From: Microvirga tunisiensis
GTDB taxonomy: Bacteria > Pseudomonadota > Alphaproteobacteria > Rhizobiales > Beijerinckiaceae
Direction of reading: 5' to 3'
DNA length: 64,000 nt
Assembly: GCF_009296175.1 (NCBI RefSeq)
Contig: NZ_VOSK01000005.1
Span: 1-64,000, forward strand
Shown here: positions 38,141 through 48,732 of the stretch, in pieces
How positions within the stretch are numbered: position 1 is the first letter of the stretch
Layout: each line of letters starts with the position of its first letter
Made by a program: the position numbers and the translations under genes
The notes under the pieces: generated by a model
The model's input: the letters and a program-made list of their open reading frames with translations, nothing else
Databases searched by the model: none
Told to the model about the DNA's origin: nothing

Positions 38141-40387
38141 ATGGGTAAGCCGGTCAATCCGCCGTCAGGGGGCGCGATCGAGAACATCAATCTCAAGGAC
38201 GCCCTGGAGGAGCGCTACCTCGCCTATGCGCTCTCCACCATCATGCACCGGGCGCTGCCGGATGCGCGCGACGGCTTGAAGCCCGTCCACCGCCGCATCC
38301 TGCACGCCATGCGCCTCCTGAGGCTCGATCCGAAGTCGGCGCCGAAGAAATGCGCCCGCATCGTCGGCGACGTGATGGGTCAGTTCCACCCGCACGGCGA
38401 CCAGTCGATCTATGACGCCCTGGTGCGCATGGCGCAGGACTTCGCCCAGCGCTATCCGCTGGCGGACGGGCAGGGCAATTTCGGCAATATTGACGGCGAT
38501 AACGCCGCGGCCATGCGCTACACCGAAGCCAAGCTGACGGAAGTGGCGCGGCTGCTGCTCGAAGGCATCGACGAGGATTCCGTCGACTTCCGCGAGACCT
38601 ACGACCAGACTAACGAGGAGCCGGTCGTGCTCCCGGCGGCCTTCCCGAACCTGCTCGCCAACGGCTCGCAGGGCATCGCGGTCGGCATGGCGACCTCGAT
38701 CCCGCCGCACAACGCCGCCGAACTTTGCGATGCGGCGATGCATCTCATCTCGAAGCCGAATGCGACCGCCGAGCAGCTGATGCAGTTCGTGCCGGGCCCG
38801 GACCTGCCGACCGGCGGCATCATCGTCGACACGCCGACCTCCATGGCCGAGACCTATCGCACTGGCCGCGGCTCGTTCCGCGTGCGCGCCCGCTGGGCGA
38901 AGGAGGATCTCGGCCGCGGCAACTGGCACATCGTCGTCACCGAGATCCCGTATTCCGTGCCGAAGTCCCGCCTCATCGAGAAGATCGCCGAGCTGCTGCA
39001 GGAGAAGAAACTGCCGCTGCTCGCCGACGTGCGGGATGAATCGGCGGAAGACATCCGCGTGGTTCTGGAGCCGCGCGCCAAGACGGTCGATCCGATCATC
39101 CTGATGGAATCGCTCTTCAGGCTGACCGAGCTCGAGAGCCGCATCCCGATGAACGTGAACGTGCTCGCCGGCGGCAAGGTGCCGAAGGTGCTGGGGCTGG
39201 TGGAATGCCTGCGCGAATGGCTCGACCATCGCCGCGAGGTGCTGATCCGCCGCTCGGGCTTCCGCCTGGCGGCCATCGACAGGCGCCTGGAGATCCTGGG
39301 CGGCCTGCTCATCGTCTATCTCGACCTCGACCGCGTGATCAAAATCATCCGCGAGGAGGACGAGCCGAAGCAGGAGCTGATGCGCTTCTTCAAGCTCACC
39401 GAGCTCCAGGCCAACGCCATCCTCGACACGCGCCTGCGCTCGCTTCGCAAGCTCGAGGAGATGGAGCTCAAGCGCGAGCAGAAGAACCTTCAGGACGAGA
39501 AGGCCAAGATCGAGGAGCTTCTCGGCTCCGAGAAGGTGCAGTGGAAGACCATCGCGGGCGAGATCAAGGAGGTCCGCAAGACCTTCGGGCCCGACACCGC
39601 CTTGGGCAAGCGCCGCACCTCCTTCGCCGAGGCGCCGGACACCTCGGACATCGACTTCGCCGAGGCCATGATCGAGCGCGAGCCGATCACGGTCATCGTG
39701 TCCGAGAAAGGCTGGATCCGCGCCATGAAGGGCCATCAGGCCGATCTGTCGGGCGTGCAGTTCAAGGGCGACGATGCGCTCAAAGTCGCCTTCTTCGCCG
39801 AGACCACGTCCAAGATCGTCGTGGCGGCGGATAACGGGCGCTTCTTCACGCTCGATGCCTCCAAGCTCCCCGGCGGGCGCGGCTTCGGCGATCCGATCCG
39901 CCTCATGGTCGACCTGGAGGAGGGCGCCGACTTCATCGCGGCCTTCCCGTACAAGGCGGGCTCGAAGTTGCTGGTCGTGGCGACGGACGGGCGCGGCTTC
40001 GTGGTGCCGACCGAGGAGATCACGGCGAACACCCGCAAGGGCAAGCAGATCCTCAATCTCGACGCGCCCGCCAGGATGGTGGTCTGCGCCGAGTCGGAGG
40101 GCGACCACGTCGCGATCATCGGCGAGAACCGCAAGCTCCTGATCTTCCCGTCGAATCAGGTGCCGGAGATGACCCGCGGCAAGGGCGTGCGCCTCCAGCG
40201 CTACAAGGACGGCGGCGTCTCCGACGCCAAGGTCTTCAAGCTCAAGGAAGGCCTGACCTGGAAGGATACTTCGGGCCGCACCTGGACGGTCGCCAAGGAA
40301 GACCTGCGCGACTGGATGGGCGACCGCACCGAAGCCGGCCGCCTGCCGCCCAAGGGCTTCCCGAAGTCGAACAGGTTCGGGGAGTGA
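38141..40387 (+). CDS. parC: DNA topoisomerase IV subunit A
   Basis: The 748-residue subunit cuts and rejoins DNA to decatenate chromosomes. The catalytic tyrosine is Tyr127 in [12 protein letters not shown]. The N-terminal region has [19 protein letters not shown] and the motif [18 protein letters not shown]. The residue matching E. coli ParC Ser80 is Gln88, and Glu84 corresponds to Asp92. The C-terminal beta-propeller has few repeats and no GyrA box (QRRGGKG) is visible, which supports ParC over GyrA. parE is not in the window. Confidence 0.95.
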   Translation: MGKPVNPPSGGAIENINLKDALEERYLAYALSTIMHRALPDARDGLKPVHRRILHAMRLLRLDPKSAPKKCARIVGDVMGQFHPHGDQSIYDALVRMAQDFAQRYPLADGQGNFGNIDGDNAAAMRYTEAKLTEVARLLLEGIDEDSVDFRETYDQTNEEPVVLPAAFPNLLANGSQGIAVGMATSIPPHNAAELCDAAMHLISKPNATAEQLMQFVPGPDLPTGGIIVDTPTSMAETYRTGRGSFRVRARWAKEDLGRGNWHIVVTEIPYSVPKSRLIEKIAELLQEKKLPLLADVRDESAEDIRVVLEPRAKTVDPIILMESLFRLTELESRIPMNVNVLAGGKVPKVLGLVECLREWLDHRREVLIRRSGFRLAAIDRRLEILGGLLIVYLDLDRVIKIIREEDEPKQELMRFFKLTELQANAILDTRLRSLRKLEEMELKREQKNLQDEKAKIEELLGSEKVQWKTIAGEIKEVRKTFGPDTALGKRRTSFAEAPDTSDIDFAEAMIEREPITVIVSEKGWIRAMKGHQADLSGVQFKGDDALKVAFFAETTSKIVVAADNGRFFTLDASKLPGGRGFGDPIRLMVDLEEGADFIAAFPYKAGSKLLVVATDGRGFVVPTEEITANTRKGKQILNLDAPARMVVCAESEGDHVAIIGENRKLLIFPSNQVPEMTRGKGVRLQRYKDGGVSDAKVFKLKEGLTWKDTSGRTWTVAKEDLRDWMGDRTEAGRLPPKGFPKSNRFGE

Positions 40388-40461
40388 TCATCGGGCAGTC
40401 ACCCCGGATGGCTCGCGCCGTCCGGGATCACTTTGGGAATTCTCCACGTATAACAATCCAT

Positions 40462-40550
40462 GTCATGGCCGGGCTTGTCCCGGCCATCCCGATCATGGGA
40501 AGCGCCATGCTTTTCGAATCGAGATCACCGGCACAAGGCCGGTGACGACG
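40462..40550. repeat. Type-A palindromic element (order 1-2)
   Basis: An 89-bp element between the convergent parC and wrbA genes. The left arm is GGCCGGGCTTGTCCCGGCC (type 1), the core is GAAGCGCCATGCTT and the right arm is CACCGGCACAAGGCCGGTG (type 2). It lies where a bidirectional terminator would be expected and may serve as one. Confidence 0.85.
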
Positions 40551-40553
40551 TGT

Positions 40554-41234
40554 TCAGGATCGACCCGCCGTCCCGCCCGTCGTCTCCGTCGGGTTGTTCA
40601 TGTCCGGCGGCACGGGGCCGCGCTCGCCCGCGCCTCTCTCCAGACGCGCCGCGATCTCGGCCACGTGCCGGCCCTGGAAGCGGGCGCCTCCGAGTTCGTT
40701 TTCGCTCGGTCGCCTCGAGCCGTCGCCGCCGGCGAGCGTTGTCGCGCCGTAGGGCGTGCCGCCCGTGATCTCGTCCATCTTGGTCTGACCTGGATAGGAA
40801 TAGGGCAGGCCGACGATGATCATGCCGTGGTGGAGAAGCGTGGTGTGGAACGACGTGATGGTGGTTTCCTGCCCGCCATGCTGGGTCGCCGTGGACGCGA
40901 AGACGCTGCCGACCTTGCCGACGAGCGCGCCTTTCACCCACAGGCCGCCGGTCTGGTCGAGGAAGTTGCGCATCTGGGCGGCCATGTTGCCGTAGCGGGT
41001 CGGCGTGCCGAAGATGATGGCGTCGTAATCGCCGAGCTCATTCGGGTCGGCCGTCGGCGCATCCTGGTCGATCTTCATGCCCGACTTGCGCGCAATCTCC
41101 TCCGGCACGAGTTCAGGCACGCGTTTGACGACGACCTCCGCACCCGCGACCGAGCGGGCGCCCTCCGCGATGGCCTGAGCCATCGTCTCGATATGGCCGT
41201 AGGACGAGTAGTAGACGACCAGGATCTTGGCCAT
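40554..41234 (-). CDS. wrbA: NAD(P)H:quinone oxidoreductase, WrbA type
   Basis: The 226-residue flavodoxin-fold enzyme reduces quinones by two electrons with FMN. FMN-binding motifs are [39 protein letters not shown] and [15 protein letters not shown]. The fold ends near [10 protein letters not shown], matching the usual 200 residues. The last 27 residues are an added polar tail ([20 protein letters not shown]). It is convergent with parC. Confidence 0.92.
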   Translation of the reverse strand: MAKILVVYYSSYGHIETMAQAIAEGARSVAGAEVVVKRVPELVPEEIARKSGMKIDQDAPTADPNELGDYDAIIFGTPTRYGNMAAQMRNFLDQTGGLWVKGALVGKVGSVFASTATQHGGQETTITSFHTTLLHHGMIIVGLPYSYPGQTKMDEITGGTPYGATTLAGGDGSRRPSENELGGARFQGRHVAEIAARLERGAGERGPVPPDMNNPTETTGGTAGRS

Positions 41235-41494
41235 GGCGCACCTTCGTTTGCGTGAGGATTACGCAACGAACAAGATGCGGGCGGGGTTGTTCCGGCTCTC
41301 TCGCCGAATGACCCGCCCATGCGAGCAGAGCCTGCGCGCTTCCACCTGCGGATTTATCGACCCGGCCCCTCCGTTTGGAGGGCTCAATCGCCGCGATCTT
41401 CCTTTAAGGAAGGGACAAGCCGCGAAGCGCAGGATCGGATCACGCCGAACTCTAGGCTCAACGGCGGAATGCCTTTTGCCGAAGGGAAGTCCTC

Positions 41495-41776
41495 ATGATC
41501 GCTCGTTTCCTCTTGATTGCCGGCATTGCGGGCGGTTCCTTGATCGCCGCCACTCCGGCCACGGCCCAGTCCTTGCCGCTCGGGGCGGCGATCAACGCGA
41601 TCGGCCACGCCCAGCGCGCCGGGGCCACGCCATCGAGTTCCGACACCGGCCGGATGTCCGGCAGCAAGCGTCCGAAAGGGGCCGCAACTCCGTCTCGCCC
41701 GGTCTCCCCGAAGCCCTATAGCGATCGGCCGGCCAGGAGGAAGCATCCCGTCAACATATCCCAGGACAATGGCTGA
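41495..41776 (+). CDS. Small secreted protein, unknown function
   Basis: The 93-residue protein has a signal peptide (MIARFLLIAGIAGGSLIAAT, cleavage likely at ATAQ) and a basic, Ser/Pro-rich mature part of about 67 residues without cysteines. GAAGGGAAG upstream of the ATG could bind the ribosome. No family was recognised and the neighbours give no clue. It could instead be a chance frame, but the signal peptide and codon usage look real. Confidence 0.55.
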   Translation: MIARFLLIAGIAGGSLIAATPATAQSLPLGAAINAIGHAQRAGATPSSSDTGRMSGSKRPKGAATPSRPVSPKPYSDRPARRKHPVNISQDNG

Positions 41777-41842
41777 GGATTAGGCAGGAAAGCTGCTCCG
41801 TGCGTCGGCAGACGGCCGAACGCCGACGGGCGGATTCAACTC

Positions 41843-42589
41843 TCAATCCACCCGCTCCCAGCCAGGGGCGAGAAGCCGCTCCTGCGGCTTGAAGCGGGCC
41901 TTGTAGCCCATCTTCTTCGAGCCCTCGACCCAGTAGCCGAGATAGAGATAGGGCAGGCCCATCGCCTTCGCGCGGCGGATATGGTCGAGAATCATGAAGG
42001 TGCCGAGGCTGCGGTCGTGCAACTCCGGTTCGTAGAACGAGTAGACCATGGAGAGCCCGTCGCTCATCTCGTCCGTGAGGCCGACGGCGATCAGGTCGCC
42101 TTCGCCGCGGCCGGTGAGCCCGCTGTCGATCCCGCGCCGGCGATACTCGATCAGCTTCGTGTCCACATGGCTGTCCTCGACCATCATGGAGTAGTCGAGC
42201 ACCGTCATGTCGGCCATGCCGCCGTCGGCGTGTCGCGTGTCGACGTAGCGGCGGAAGAGCGAATATTGCTCCGATGTCGGACGGTTGGGCAGGGCGTGGC
42301 CGATCAGGTCGGCATTGTCCTTCAGAACCCGCTTCAGATTGCCGGAGGGCTCGAACTCGTTCACGAGCACGCGAACGGACACACAGGCGCGACACGTGTC
42401 GCAGGCCGGTCGATAGGCAATGGTCTGTGACCGGCGGAAGCCGCCCTGGGTGAGGATCTCGTTGAGCTCCCGGCCGCGGCGTCCCACGATATGCGTGAAG
42501 ACTTTGCGCTCCTCCTTGCCCGGCAGATAGGGGCATGCGGACGGGGAGGTGAGATAGAATTGCGGGGCGTCGCGGGGCTGGCTCGTCAA
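41843..42589 (-). CDS. bpt: Aspartate/glutamate leucyltransferase (Bpt)
   Basis: The 248-residue enzyme attaches leucine from Leu-tRNA to N-terminal Asp or Glu, sending proteins to ClpSAP by the N-degron pathway. It belongs to the Ate1-like acyltransferases: the N-terminal cysteine region reads [20 protein letters not shown] and [14 protein letters not shown], and the C-terminal GNAT-like part has [20 protein letters not shown] and [20 protein letters not shown]. Bacterial members of this length were long annotated as arginyltransferase. The Bpt specificity is taken from the family. Confidence 0.9.
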   Translation of the reverse strand: MTSQPRDAPQFYLTSPSACPYLPGKEERKVFTHIVGRRGRELNEILTQGGFRRSQTIAYRPACDTCRACVSVRVLVNEFEPSGNLKRVLKDNADLIGHALPNRPTSEQYSLFRRYVDTRHADGGMADMTVLDYSMMVEDSHVDTKLIEYRRRGIDSGLTGRGEGDLIAVGLTDEMSDGLSMVYSFYEPELHDRSLGTFMILDHIRRAKAMGLPYLYLGYWVEGSKKMGYKARFKPQERLLAPGWERVD

Positions 42590-42728
42590 TCGGGAAAGCC
42601 TCGTGGAGAAACCTTGAGCGCTACGTCAACGCCCAAGGATAACATTGGTGTCAGCCACGTCCAGGAAAAGAGGGCGAATGTCACAGGCGTTTGATTGCTG
42701 TCAGGAAGGGCCAGCTCACAATTCTCGA

Positions 42729-42838
42729 CCTCATCCTGAGGAGCCTGCACAGCAGGCGTCTCGAAGGAGGTTCTAGAGCGCACTGGAGGCGCCCTGATCC
42801 TTCGAGACACCGCCTTCGGCGGCCCTCAGGATGAGGGC
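42729..42838. repeat. Type-B nested palindromic repeat, copy 3
   Basis: The ends are CCTCATCCTGAGGAG and CCTCAGGATGAGG. Internal pieces are CTGCACAGCAG and CCGCCTTCGGCGG stem-loops, with GTCTCGAAGGAGG against TCCTTCGAGAC. It lies in the 287 bases between the start of bpt and the end of the RDD gene, which otherwise hold only the bpt promoter region. Confidence 0.82.
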
Positions 42839-42876
42839 TTAGGAATGTGCCGCGGATCCCTCTATCTTGTGGTGCC

Positions 42877-43359
42877 CTAGGCCCGCACGACCATCATGCC
42901 CGTGAGCAGATCGCGCAAGAAGCGCCGGTCGTCGCGGACGAAGCCGACGAGCACGTCGCAGGCCCAGAGCAGGAAGGTCGAGATCGCGACATAGAAGAAG
43001 AGCGCATGCACCGCCGCGGCGAGCGGCGACGCGCCTCTGCCGGTCTGCGGGTTGATCACGCGAAGGCCCATGTAGCGCATGCCTACAGTCGCCTGCGAGG
43101 ACCCGCCGATGGTGACGGCGTTGTAGACGATGAAGATCAGGGCCGTGAGGGGAAGGGCGAAGAACAGCCCCCAGCCGAGGCCGAGCGTGATGATGCCGAG
43201 GAAGAAGATCCCGATGGAAATCAGCACGACCCAGAGCGCGATCACGACCAGATCGATCAGATAGGCCCAGAACCGACGGGAGATGACGCCCTCGGTCAAC
43301 CGGGTGTCGAGCTCGTAGGACGGGTAGTTCAGCGTCGGCGGGTAAGGTCGGTTGACCAT
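42877..43359 (-). CDS. RDD family membrane protein
   Basis: The 160-residue protein has three or four hydrophobic segments and the RDD motifs: SRRFWAYLIDLVVIALWVVL (Arg-...-Asp in the first helix) and GMRYMGLRVINPQTGR in the loop. The family is thought to include ion transporters, but the role here is unknown. GAGGAG eight bases before the ATG supports the start at 43359. It begins ten bases after the threonine ammonia-lyase stop and is cotranscribed with it. Confidence 0.82.
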   Translation of the reverse strand: MVNRPYPPTLNYPSYELDTRLTEGVISRRFWAYLIDLVVIALWVVLISIGIFFLGIITLGLGWGLFFALPLTALIFIVYNAVTIGGSSQATVGMRYMGLRVINPQTGRGASPLAAAVHALFFYVAISTFLLWACDVLVGFVRDDRRFLRDLLTGMMVVRA

Positions 43360-43369
43360 CTTTCTCTCC

Positions 43370-44611
43370 TCAGAAGGCGGTCTCGGGCAGGCTGCGGGAT
43401 TCGATGCGCTGCGGCGCGAGCCCCTCCGCCGCAAGGGCCTCGAACACCTCTAATGTATGCGCTCGATCCCGCGTTTCGATAGTGATGTCGATGGACACGC
43501 CTTTCGCCGGCACGTCCAGGAACAGACGCCCGTGGGAGACCTCGAGGATATTGGCGCCGAGACTCCCGAGGAGGCTCGCCACGCGCCCGAGCAGCCCCGG
43601 CCTGTCGTTCGACGTGATGCGGAACGACGTGATGCGGTCGTCCCGTTCCAGCTCGCGCACCATCACGGAGGCCAGGATCCGCGCGTCGATGTTGCCGCCG
43701 CAGAGCACGAGACCGACCCGCTTGCCCTGGAAGCGTTCAGGGGCCGCCAGCATGGCGGCGAGGCCGGCCGCGCCGGCGCCCTCTGCCATGGTCCTCTGCA
43801 GGGTGGCATAGGCATTGACCGCCCGCTCGATCAGCGCCTCCTCGACGGGGATGATGTCGGACACGAGATCGCGCACAATGGGCAACGGGAGCTGCCCGAC
43901 GGTCTTCACTGCGATGCCTTCCGCCAGCGTGGCGCCGCCGATCGGCCGGTTCTCGCCCCGGATGGCATTGCGGAAGGACGGGTAGAGGGCCGCTTCCACG
44001 CCGACGATGTCGATCGAGGGTTTGAGGGCCTTCGCGGCGACCGTGATGCCCGAGATCAGTCCGCCGCCGCCGATGGGTACGACGATCTGGTCGAGATCGG
44101 GAGCGTCGGCCAGCATTTCGAGCGCGATGGTGCCCTGGCCTGCCATGACCTTCGGATCGTCGTAGGGATGGACGAAGATAAGCCCCTCCTGCTCGGCGAT
44201 CTCGCGGGCGCGGAGGGCGGATTCGTAGAGCGTCTCGCCGTCCAGGATGACCTGTGCGCCATAGGAGCGGGTGTTCTCCGCCTTCACCAGGGGGGTGCCT
44301 TCCGGCATCACGATGGTGGCCGGGATGCCGAGGCGACGCGCATGATAGGCGACGGCCTGGGCGTGGTTGCCGGCCGACATGGCGATGACGCCGCGTCCGC
44401 GCTCGGCCTGGTCGAGGCTCTCCAGCTTGGTGGCGGCGCCCCGCTCCTTGAAGGAGCCGGTCGGCTGCATGTTCTCGTGCTTCACGAACACGGTCGCGCC
44501 GGTGAGCTGCGACAGGCGAGGGGCGGGCACGAGGGGCGTTCGCAGGACCTGGCCCTGGATCGTCTCCGCCGCGCGCTTCACATCCTCGATGGTGATGGCG
44601 TATTCGGCCAC
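43370..44611 (-). CDS. ilvA: Threonine ammonia-lyase (dehydratase) with ACT domain
   Basis: The 413-residue PLP enzyme deaminates threonine (and serine) to 2-oxobutanoate. The cofactor lysine is in PTGSFKERGAATKLE, the phosphate-binding loop is VPIGGGGLISGITVAAKALK, and AMSAGNHAQAVAY is also present. A C-terminal ACT domain (about 330-405: FRITSNDRPGLLGRVASLLG) suggests allosteric control. The length fits the single-ACT type rather than E. coli biosynthetic IlvA (514 residues). A GTG start at 44611 has GGAGG seven bases upstream. Upstream the same strand carries a branched-chain amino-acid-type permease, which fits a link to isoleucine metabolism. Confidence 0.92.
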   Translation of the reverse strand: MAEYAITIEDVKRAAETIQGQVLRTPLVPAPRLSQLTGATVFVKHENMQPTGSFKERGAATKLESLDQAERGRGVIAMSAGNHAQAVAYHARRLGIPATIVMPEGTPLVKAENTRSYGAQVILDGETLYESALRAREIAEQEGLIFVHPYDDPKVMAGQGTIALEMLADAPDLDQIVVPIGGGGLISGITVAAKALKPSIDIVGVEAALYPSFRNAIRGENRPIGGATLAEGIAVKTVGQLPLPIVRDLVSDIIPVEEALIERAVNAYATLQRTMAEGAGAAGLAAMLAAPERFQGKRVGLVLCGGNIDARILASVMVRELERDDRITSFRITSNDRPGLLGRVASLLGSLGANILEVSHGRLFLDVPAKGVSIDITIETRDRAHTLEVFEALAAEGLAPQRIESRSLPETAF

Positions 44612-44640
44612 GTTGTCCTCCGGACTTTTATTGTACCCGT

Positions 44641-46053
44641 TTATACGGGTCTTGGTGTCGGATCCCTGAATCCCAGCAGGCCGCCGGGCCGAAAGATCAG
44701 AAAGACGACAAGGGCCATGTAAAGAGCCATGTCGCGTATCTCGATAGGTAGATACGCCGACCACAGGGTCTCGAACAATCCCACCGCGAAGCCTCCCAGC
44801 ATTGCGCCGGGGATCGAGCCGATGCCGCCGATGATGGCGGCGATCAGCGCTTTGAGGCCGTATTGAAAGCCGCCGGCGAAGCCCAAGCCACCATATTGCG
44901 CGACGATCAGCATGCCCGAGAGCCCCGCCATGGCGCCGGCCAGCGCCAGCGTCTCGACGAGCAGGCGGGGGCCATTGACGCCCATGAGGGCTGCCGCATG
45001 CGCATCGTCCGCATAGGCCCGCCAAGCCCGTCCGAACCGCGTCGCCTGGACGAGCCAGAGGAGACCGAGAGCCGCGAGGAGTCCGATCCCCGCCGTGATG
45101 ACCGTAATTGGCGTCAGGCTGACGATGAAACCGTCCGCACGCGCGAGGGGCCAGGCTTCCGACCAGATCGGCGGGAGCCAGACCGTCACCGGGCTCTGCA
45201 CGAGGCGCAGGTATTCCATCAGGAAGAGAGAGAACCCGACCGTCGCGATCAGGCTCGGCTGCGGGCTCGCGCTGACGATCCGGCCGATGGTGAAGTACCC
45301 GCCGACCGCGCTATGGATCGCGCCTGCGAAAAGAGCGGCCACGAGACCGGCCGCCAAGCCGAGAACGGGCGAGCTGGCGCCGAAACCCAGCACGACCGAG
45401 GCTCCGGCAATCGCCGCCGCCGAGCCGATCGCCGCGAGTTCGCCGAAGGCCAGATTGATCCGGCCGCTGAGGCCGAAGACGAGGGCGAAGGCGACGGACA
45501 ACAGCGCGTAGATCGCCGTCCGTGGCAGGCTCACCAGGATCTGCTGCAGCCAATAGGCGGCATCCATGGGGATTTCGGCCACGTCGACAGCCTGCTGACT
45601 GCCGGGATCGCCCGCCGATCCCTCCGGCGTCTCGAGATAATAGCGCTTCAGGAGATAAAGGCTGGCGCCGGAGAGCGGGCCTTCCTCGGTCGCAAGACCG
45701 GTCAGTTCGGCCTTGTTCGGGGAAAGCCCCTCCGCCACGAACTGGCAGATGGCGAAGCGCTCGAGGATCGGGCGGTCGTGGTACTGTGCCAGGTAATCCA
45801 CCTGCAGGCTCCTCGGCACGGGACCCGTCCGGACGCGCTCGACGGTGATCGCCGCGCCGGGATTGAGAGCTGGCAGAGCGGAGCGGCAGACCCGCGCCTG
45901 CTCCGCATCGATGGACAGCCCGCAGGCGGTGAGCAGGCAGAGGCATAACAGGAGAGAAACGAACCGGGCGATTCTCAGAAACTGGCTTGAACGCAGGCAA
46001 AGCCCTCGTTCCTCATCTCGAGAATCTGGCCAGCCACCGCCTTGCTTCGTCAT
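44641..46053 (-). CDS. LivH-like ABC permease with N-terminal lipoprotein-like extension
   Basis: The C-terminal 300 residues are a LivH-type permease of branched-chain amino acid ABC transporters: LVFGLSGRINLAFGELAAIG, GFSLFLMEYLRLVQSP, ARFGRAWRAYADDAHAAALM-like ATRFGRAWRAYADDAHAA, GLKALIAAIIGGIGSIPGAM, and a GGLLGF end. In front is a hydrophobic segment with a lipobox (LCLLTAC, Cys44) and about 120 polar residues with no recognised domain. The ATG at 46053 lies at the end of a type-A repeat, which also supplies a GAGG six bases upstream. It gives a 470-residue protein, but the 30 residues before the hydrophobic segment are unlike a normal n-region, so the start is uncertain. No LivM, ATPase or binding protein gene is adjacent. 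Confidence 0.78.
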   Translation of the reverse strand: MTKQGGGWPDSRDEERGLCLRSSQFLRIARFVSLLLCLCLLTACGLSIDAEQARVCRSALPALNPGAAITVERVRTGPVPRSLQVDYLAQYHDRPILERFAICQFVAEGLSPNKAELTGLATEEGPLSGASLYLLKRYYLETPEGSAGDPGSQQAVDVAEIPMDAAYWLQQILVSLPRTAIYALLSVAFALVFGLSGRINLAFGELAAIGSAAAIAGASVVLGFGASSPVLGLAAGLVAALFAGAIHSAVGGYFTIGRIVSASPQPSLIATVGFSLFLMEYLRLVQSPVTVWLPPIWSEAWPLARADGFIVSLTPITVITAGIGLLAALGLLWLVQATRFGRAWRAYADDAHAAALMGVNGPRLLVETLALAGAMAGLSGMLIVAQYGGLGFAGGFQYGLKALIAAIIGGIGSIPGAMLGGFAVGLFETLWSAYLPIEIRDMALYMALVVFLIFRPGGLLGFRDPTPRPV

Positions 46054-46137
46054 CGCCGGCCTCGTGCCGGTGATCCCGATCCGAGAGGCGCGAGGCTTTT
46101 CCTGATCGGAATGGCCGGGACACGCCCGACCATGACC
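46048..46137. repeat. Type-A palindromic element (order 2-1) at the start of the LivH-like gene
   Basis: A 90-bp element. The left arm GCCGGCCTCGTGCCGGTG is type 2, the core GAGGCGCGAGGCTT follows, and the right arm GGCCGGGACACGCCCGACC is type 1, ending ATGAC. On the minus strand its left end reads GAGGCCGGCGATGACG, providing a possible ribosome-binding site and ATG for the gene ending at 44641. Confidence 0.8.
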
Positions 46138-46290
46138 TGAGAGAGGAGCCACCTCGGGCACGCCCGAGCTTCGTGGGGGAAGGCTGGGCGCGCGCTCGAC
46201 CGCTCTCGGCTCGGTCACGTTCACTTCCTGAGCCAGTCTCTGAAGTACGATGAGCCTGACACGAAGCGAACCCCTCAGTGCGATCGCGAA

Positions 46291-47679
<1,389 letters not shown>

Positions 47680-48732
47680 ATGGACGAGAGCGTCGACATC
47701 CTCTGCGAGAAGCAGGGCGAGGCTGGCATCATCACGCTCAACCGTCCACGGGCTCTCAACGCGCTGAACCTGACCATGGTGCGCGAGATGCGCCGGGCGC
47801 TCGACGCCTGGGCCAGGGATCCCGCCGTGACGCGGATCGTCGTCCAGGGCGCGGGCGAGAAGGCCTTCTGCGCCGGCGGCGACATCCGGCAGCTCACGGA
47901 CGACCTGCGGGCCGGCAAGCGCGACGAGGCGCTCGCCTTCTGGCGCGAGGAATACCAGCTCAACATACGGATCAAGCGCTATCCGAAGCCGTATGTCTCC
48001 CTCATCGACGGGATCTGCATGGGCGGCGGCGTCGGCATTTCGCTGCACGGCTCCTACCGGGTGGCGGGCGACCGCTACCTCTTCGCCATGCCCGAGGTCG
48101 GGATCGGGTTCTTCCCCGATGTGGGCGCGACCTACGCGCTCCCGCGCCTGCCGGGACAGACGGGCATGTACCTTGCCCTCACGGGCGAGCGGGTGAGGCG
48201 TGCCGATGCGGTGATGCTGGGCTTGGCGACCCATGCGGTGCCGAGCGGGAACATCGAAGGTTTGCGCCAGGCCTTGATCGCCGGAGACTCCGTCGAGGTT
48301 GCCCTGTCCCGGGTCGCGACGGATCCCGATCAGGCTCCTCTGGAGGCCGAGAGGGATCTCATCGATTCCTGCTTCTCCGCCGATAGCGTCATCGACATCC
48401 TGGCCCGCCTCGACCGGGCAGCCGAGAAGGGCTCCGACTTTGCCGCCAGGACCGTTGCCGGCATGCGGGCGAAGTCGCCGACCAGCATGAATCTGGCCTT
48501 CGAGCAGGTGCGCCGGGGCGCGTCGATGGATTTCGAGGACGCGATGAAGACCGAGTTCCGCATCGTGTCCCGGATCGGTGACGGTCACGACTTCTACGAG
48601 GGCGTGCGGGCGGTCCTGATCGACAAGGACAACCAGCCGCGATGGCAGCCCGCCTCCCTGGAGGCGGTGGACCGGGCCGTGATCGAGCATCACTTCGCCA
48701 GCCTGGGCGAACGGGAATTGGAGATCGCCTGA
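47680..48732 (+). CDS. Enoyl-CoA hydratase/isomerase family, probable 3-hydroxyisobutyryl-CoA hydrolase
   Basis: The 350-residue crotonase-fold enzyme has the oxyanion-hole motifs GAGEKAFCAGGDIRQL and GICMGGGVGISLHGSYRVAG, and PEVGIGFFPDVGATYALPRL, which marks the hydrolase branch (HIBCH). The C-terminal extension (SMNLAFEQVRRGASMDFEDA) is also of that branch. It would release 3-hydroxyisobutyrate in valine breakdown. The second ATG at 47680 has AAGGAG seven bases upstream and is preferred to the one at 47665. The stop overlaps the next start (TGATG). Confidence 0.88.
   Translation: MDESVDILCEKQGEAGIITLNRPRALNALNLTMVREMRRALDAWARDPAVTRIVVQGAGEKAFCAGGDIRQLTDDLRAGKRDEALAFWREEYQLNIRIKRYPKPYVSLIDGICMGGGVGISLHGSYRVAGDRYLFAMPEVGIGFFPDVGATYALPRLPGQTGMYLALTGERVRRADAVMLGLATHAVPSGNIEGLRQALIAGDSVEVALSRVATDPDQAPLEAERDLIDSCFSADSVIDILARLDRAAEKGSDFAARTVAGMRAKSPTSMNLAFEQVRRGASMDFEDAMKTEFRIVSRIGDGHDFYEGVRAVLIDKDNQPRWQPASLEAVDRAVIEHHFASLGERELEIA

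Noticed and set aside
38165-40108. A 647-codon open frame opposite parC
   Set aside because: Antisense to an unmistakable topoisomerase; no signature of its own.
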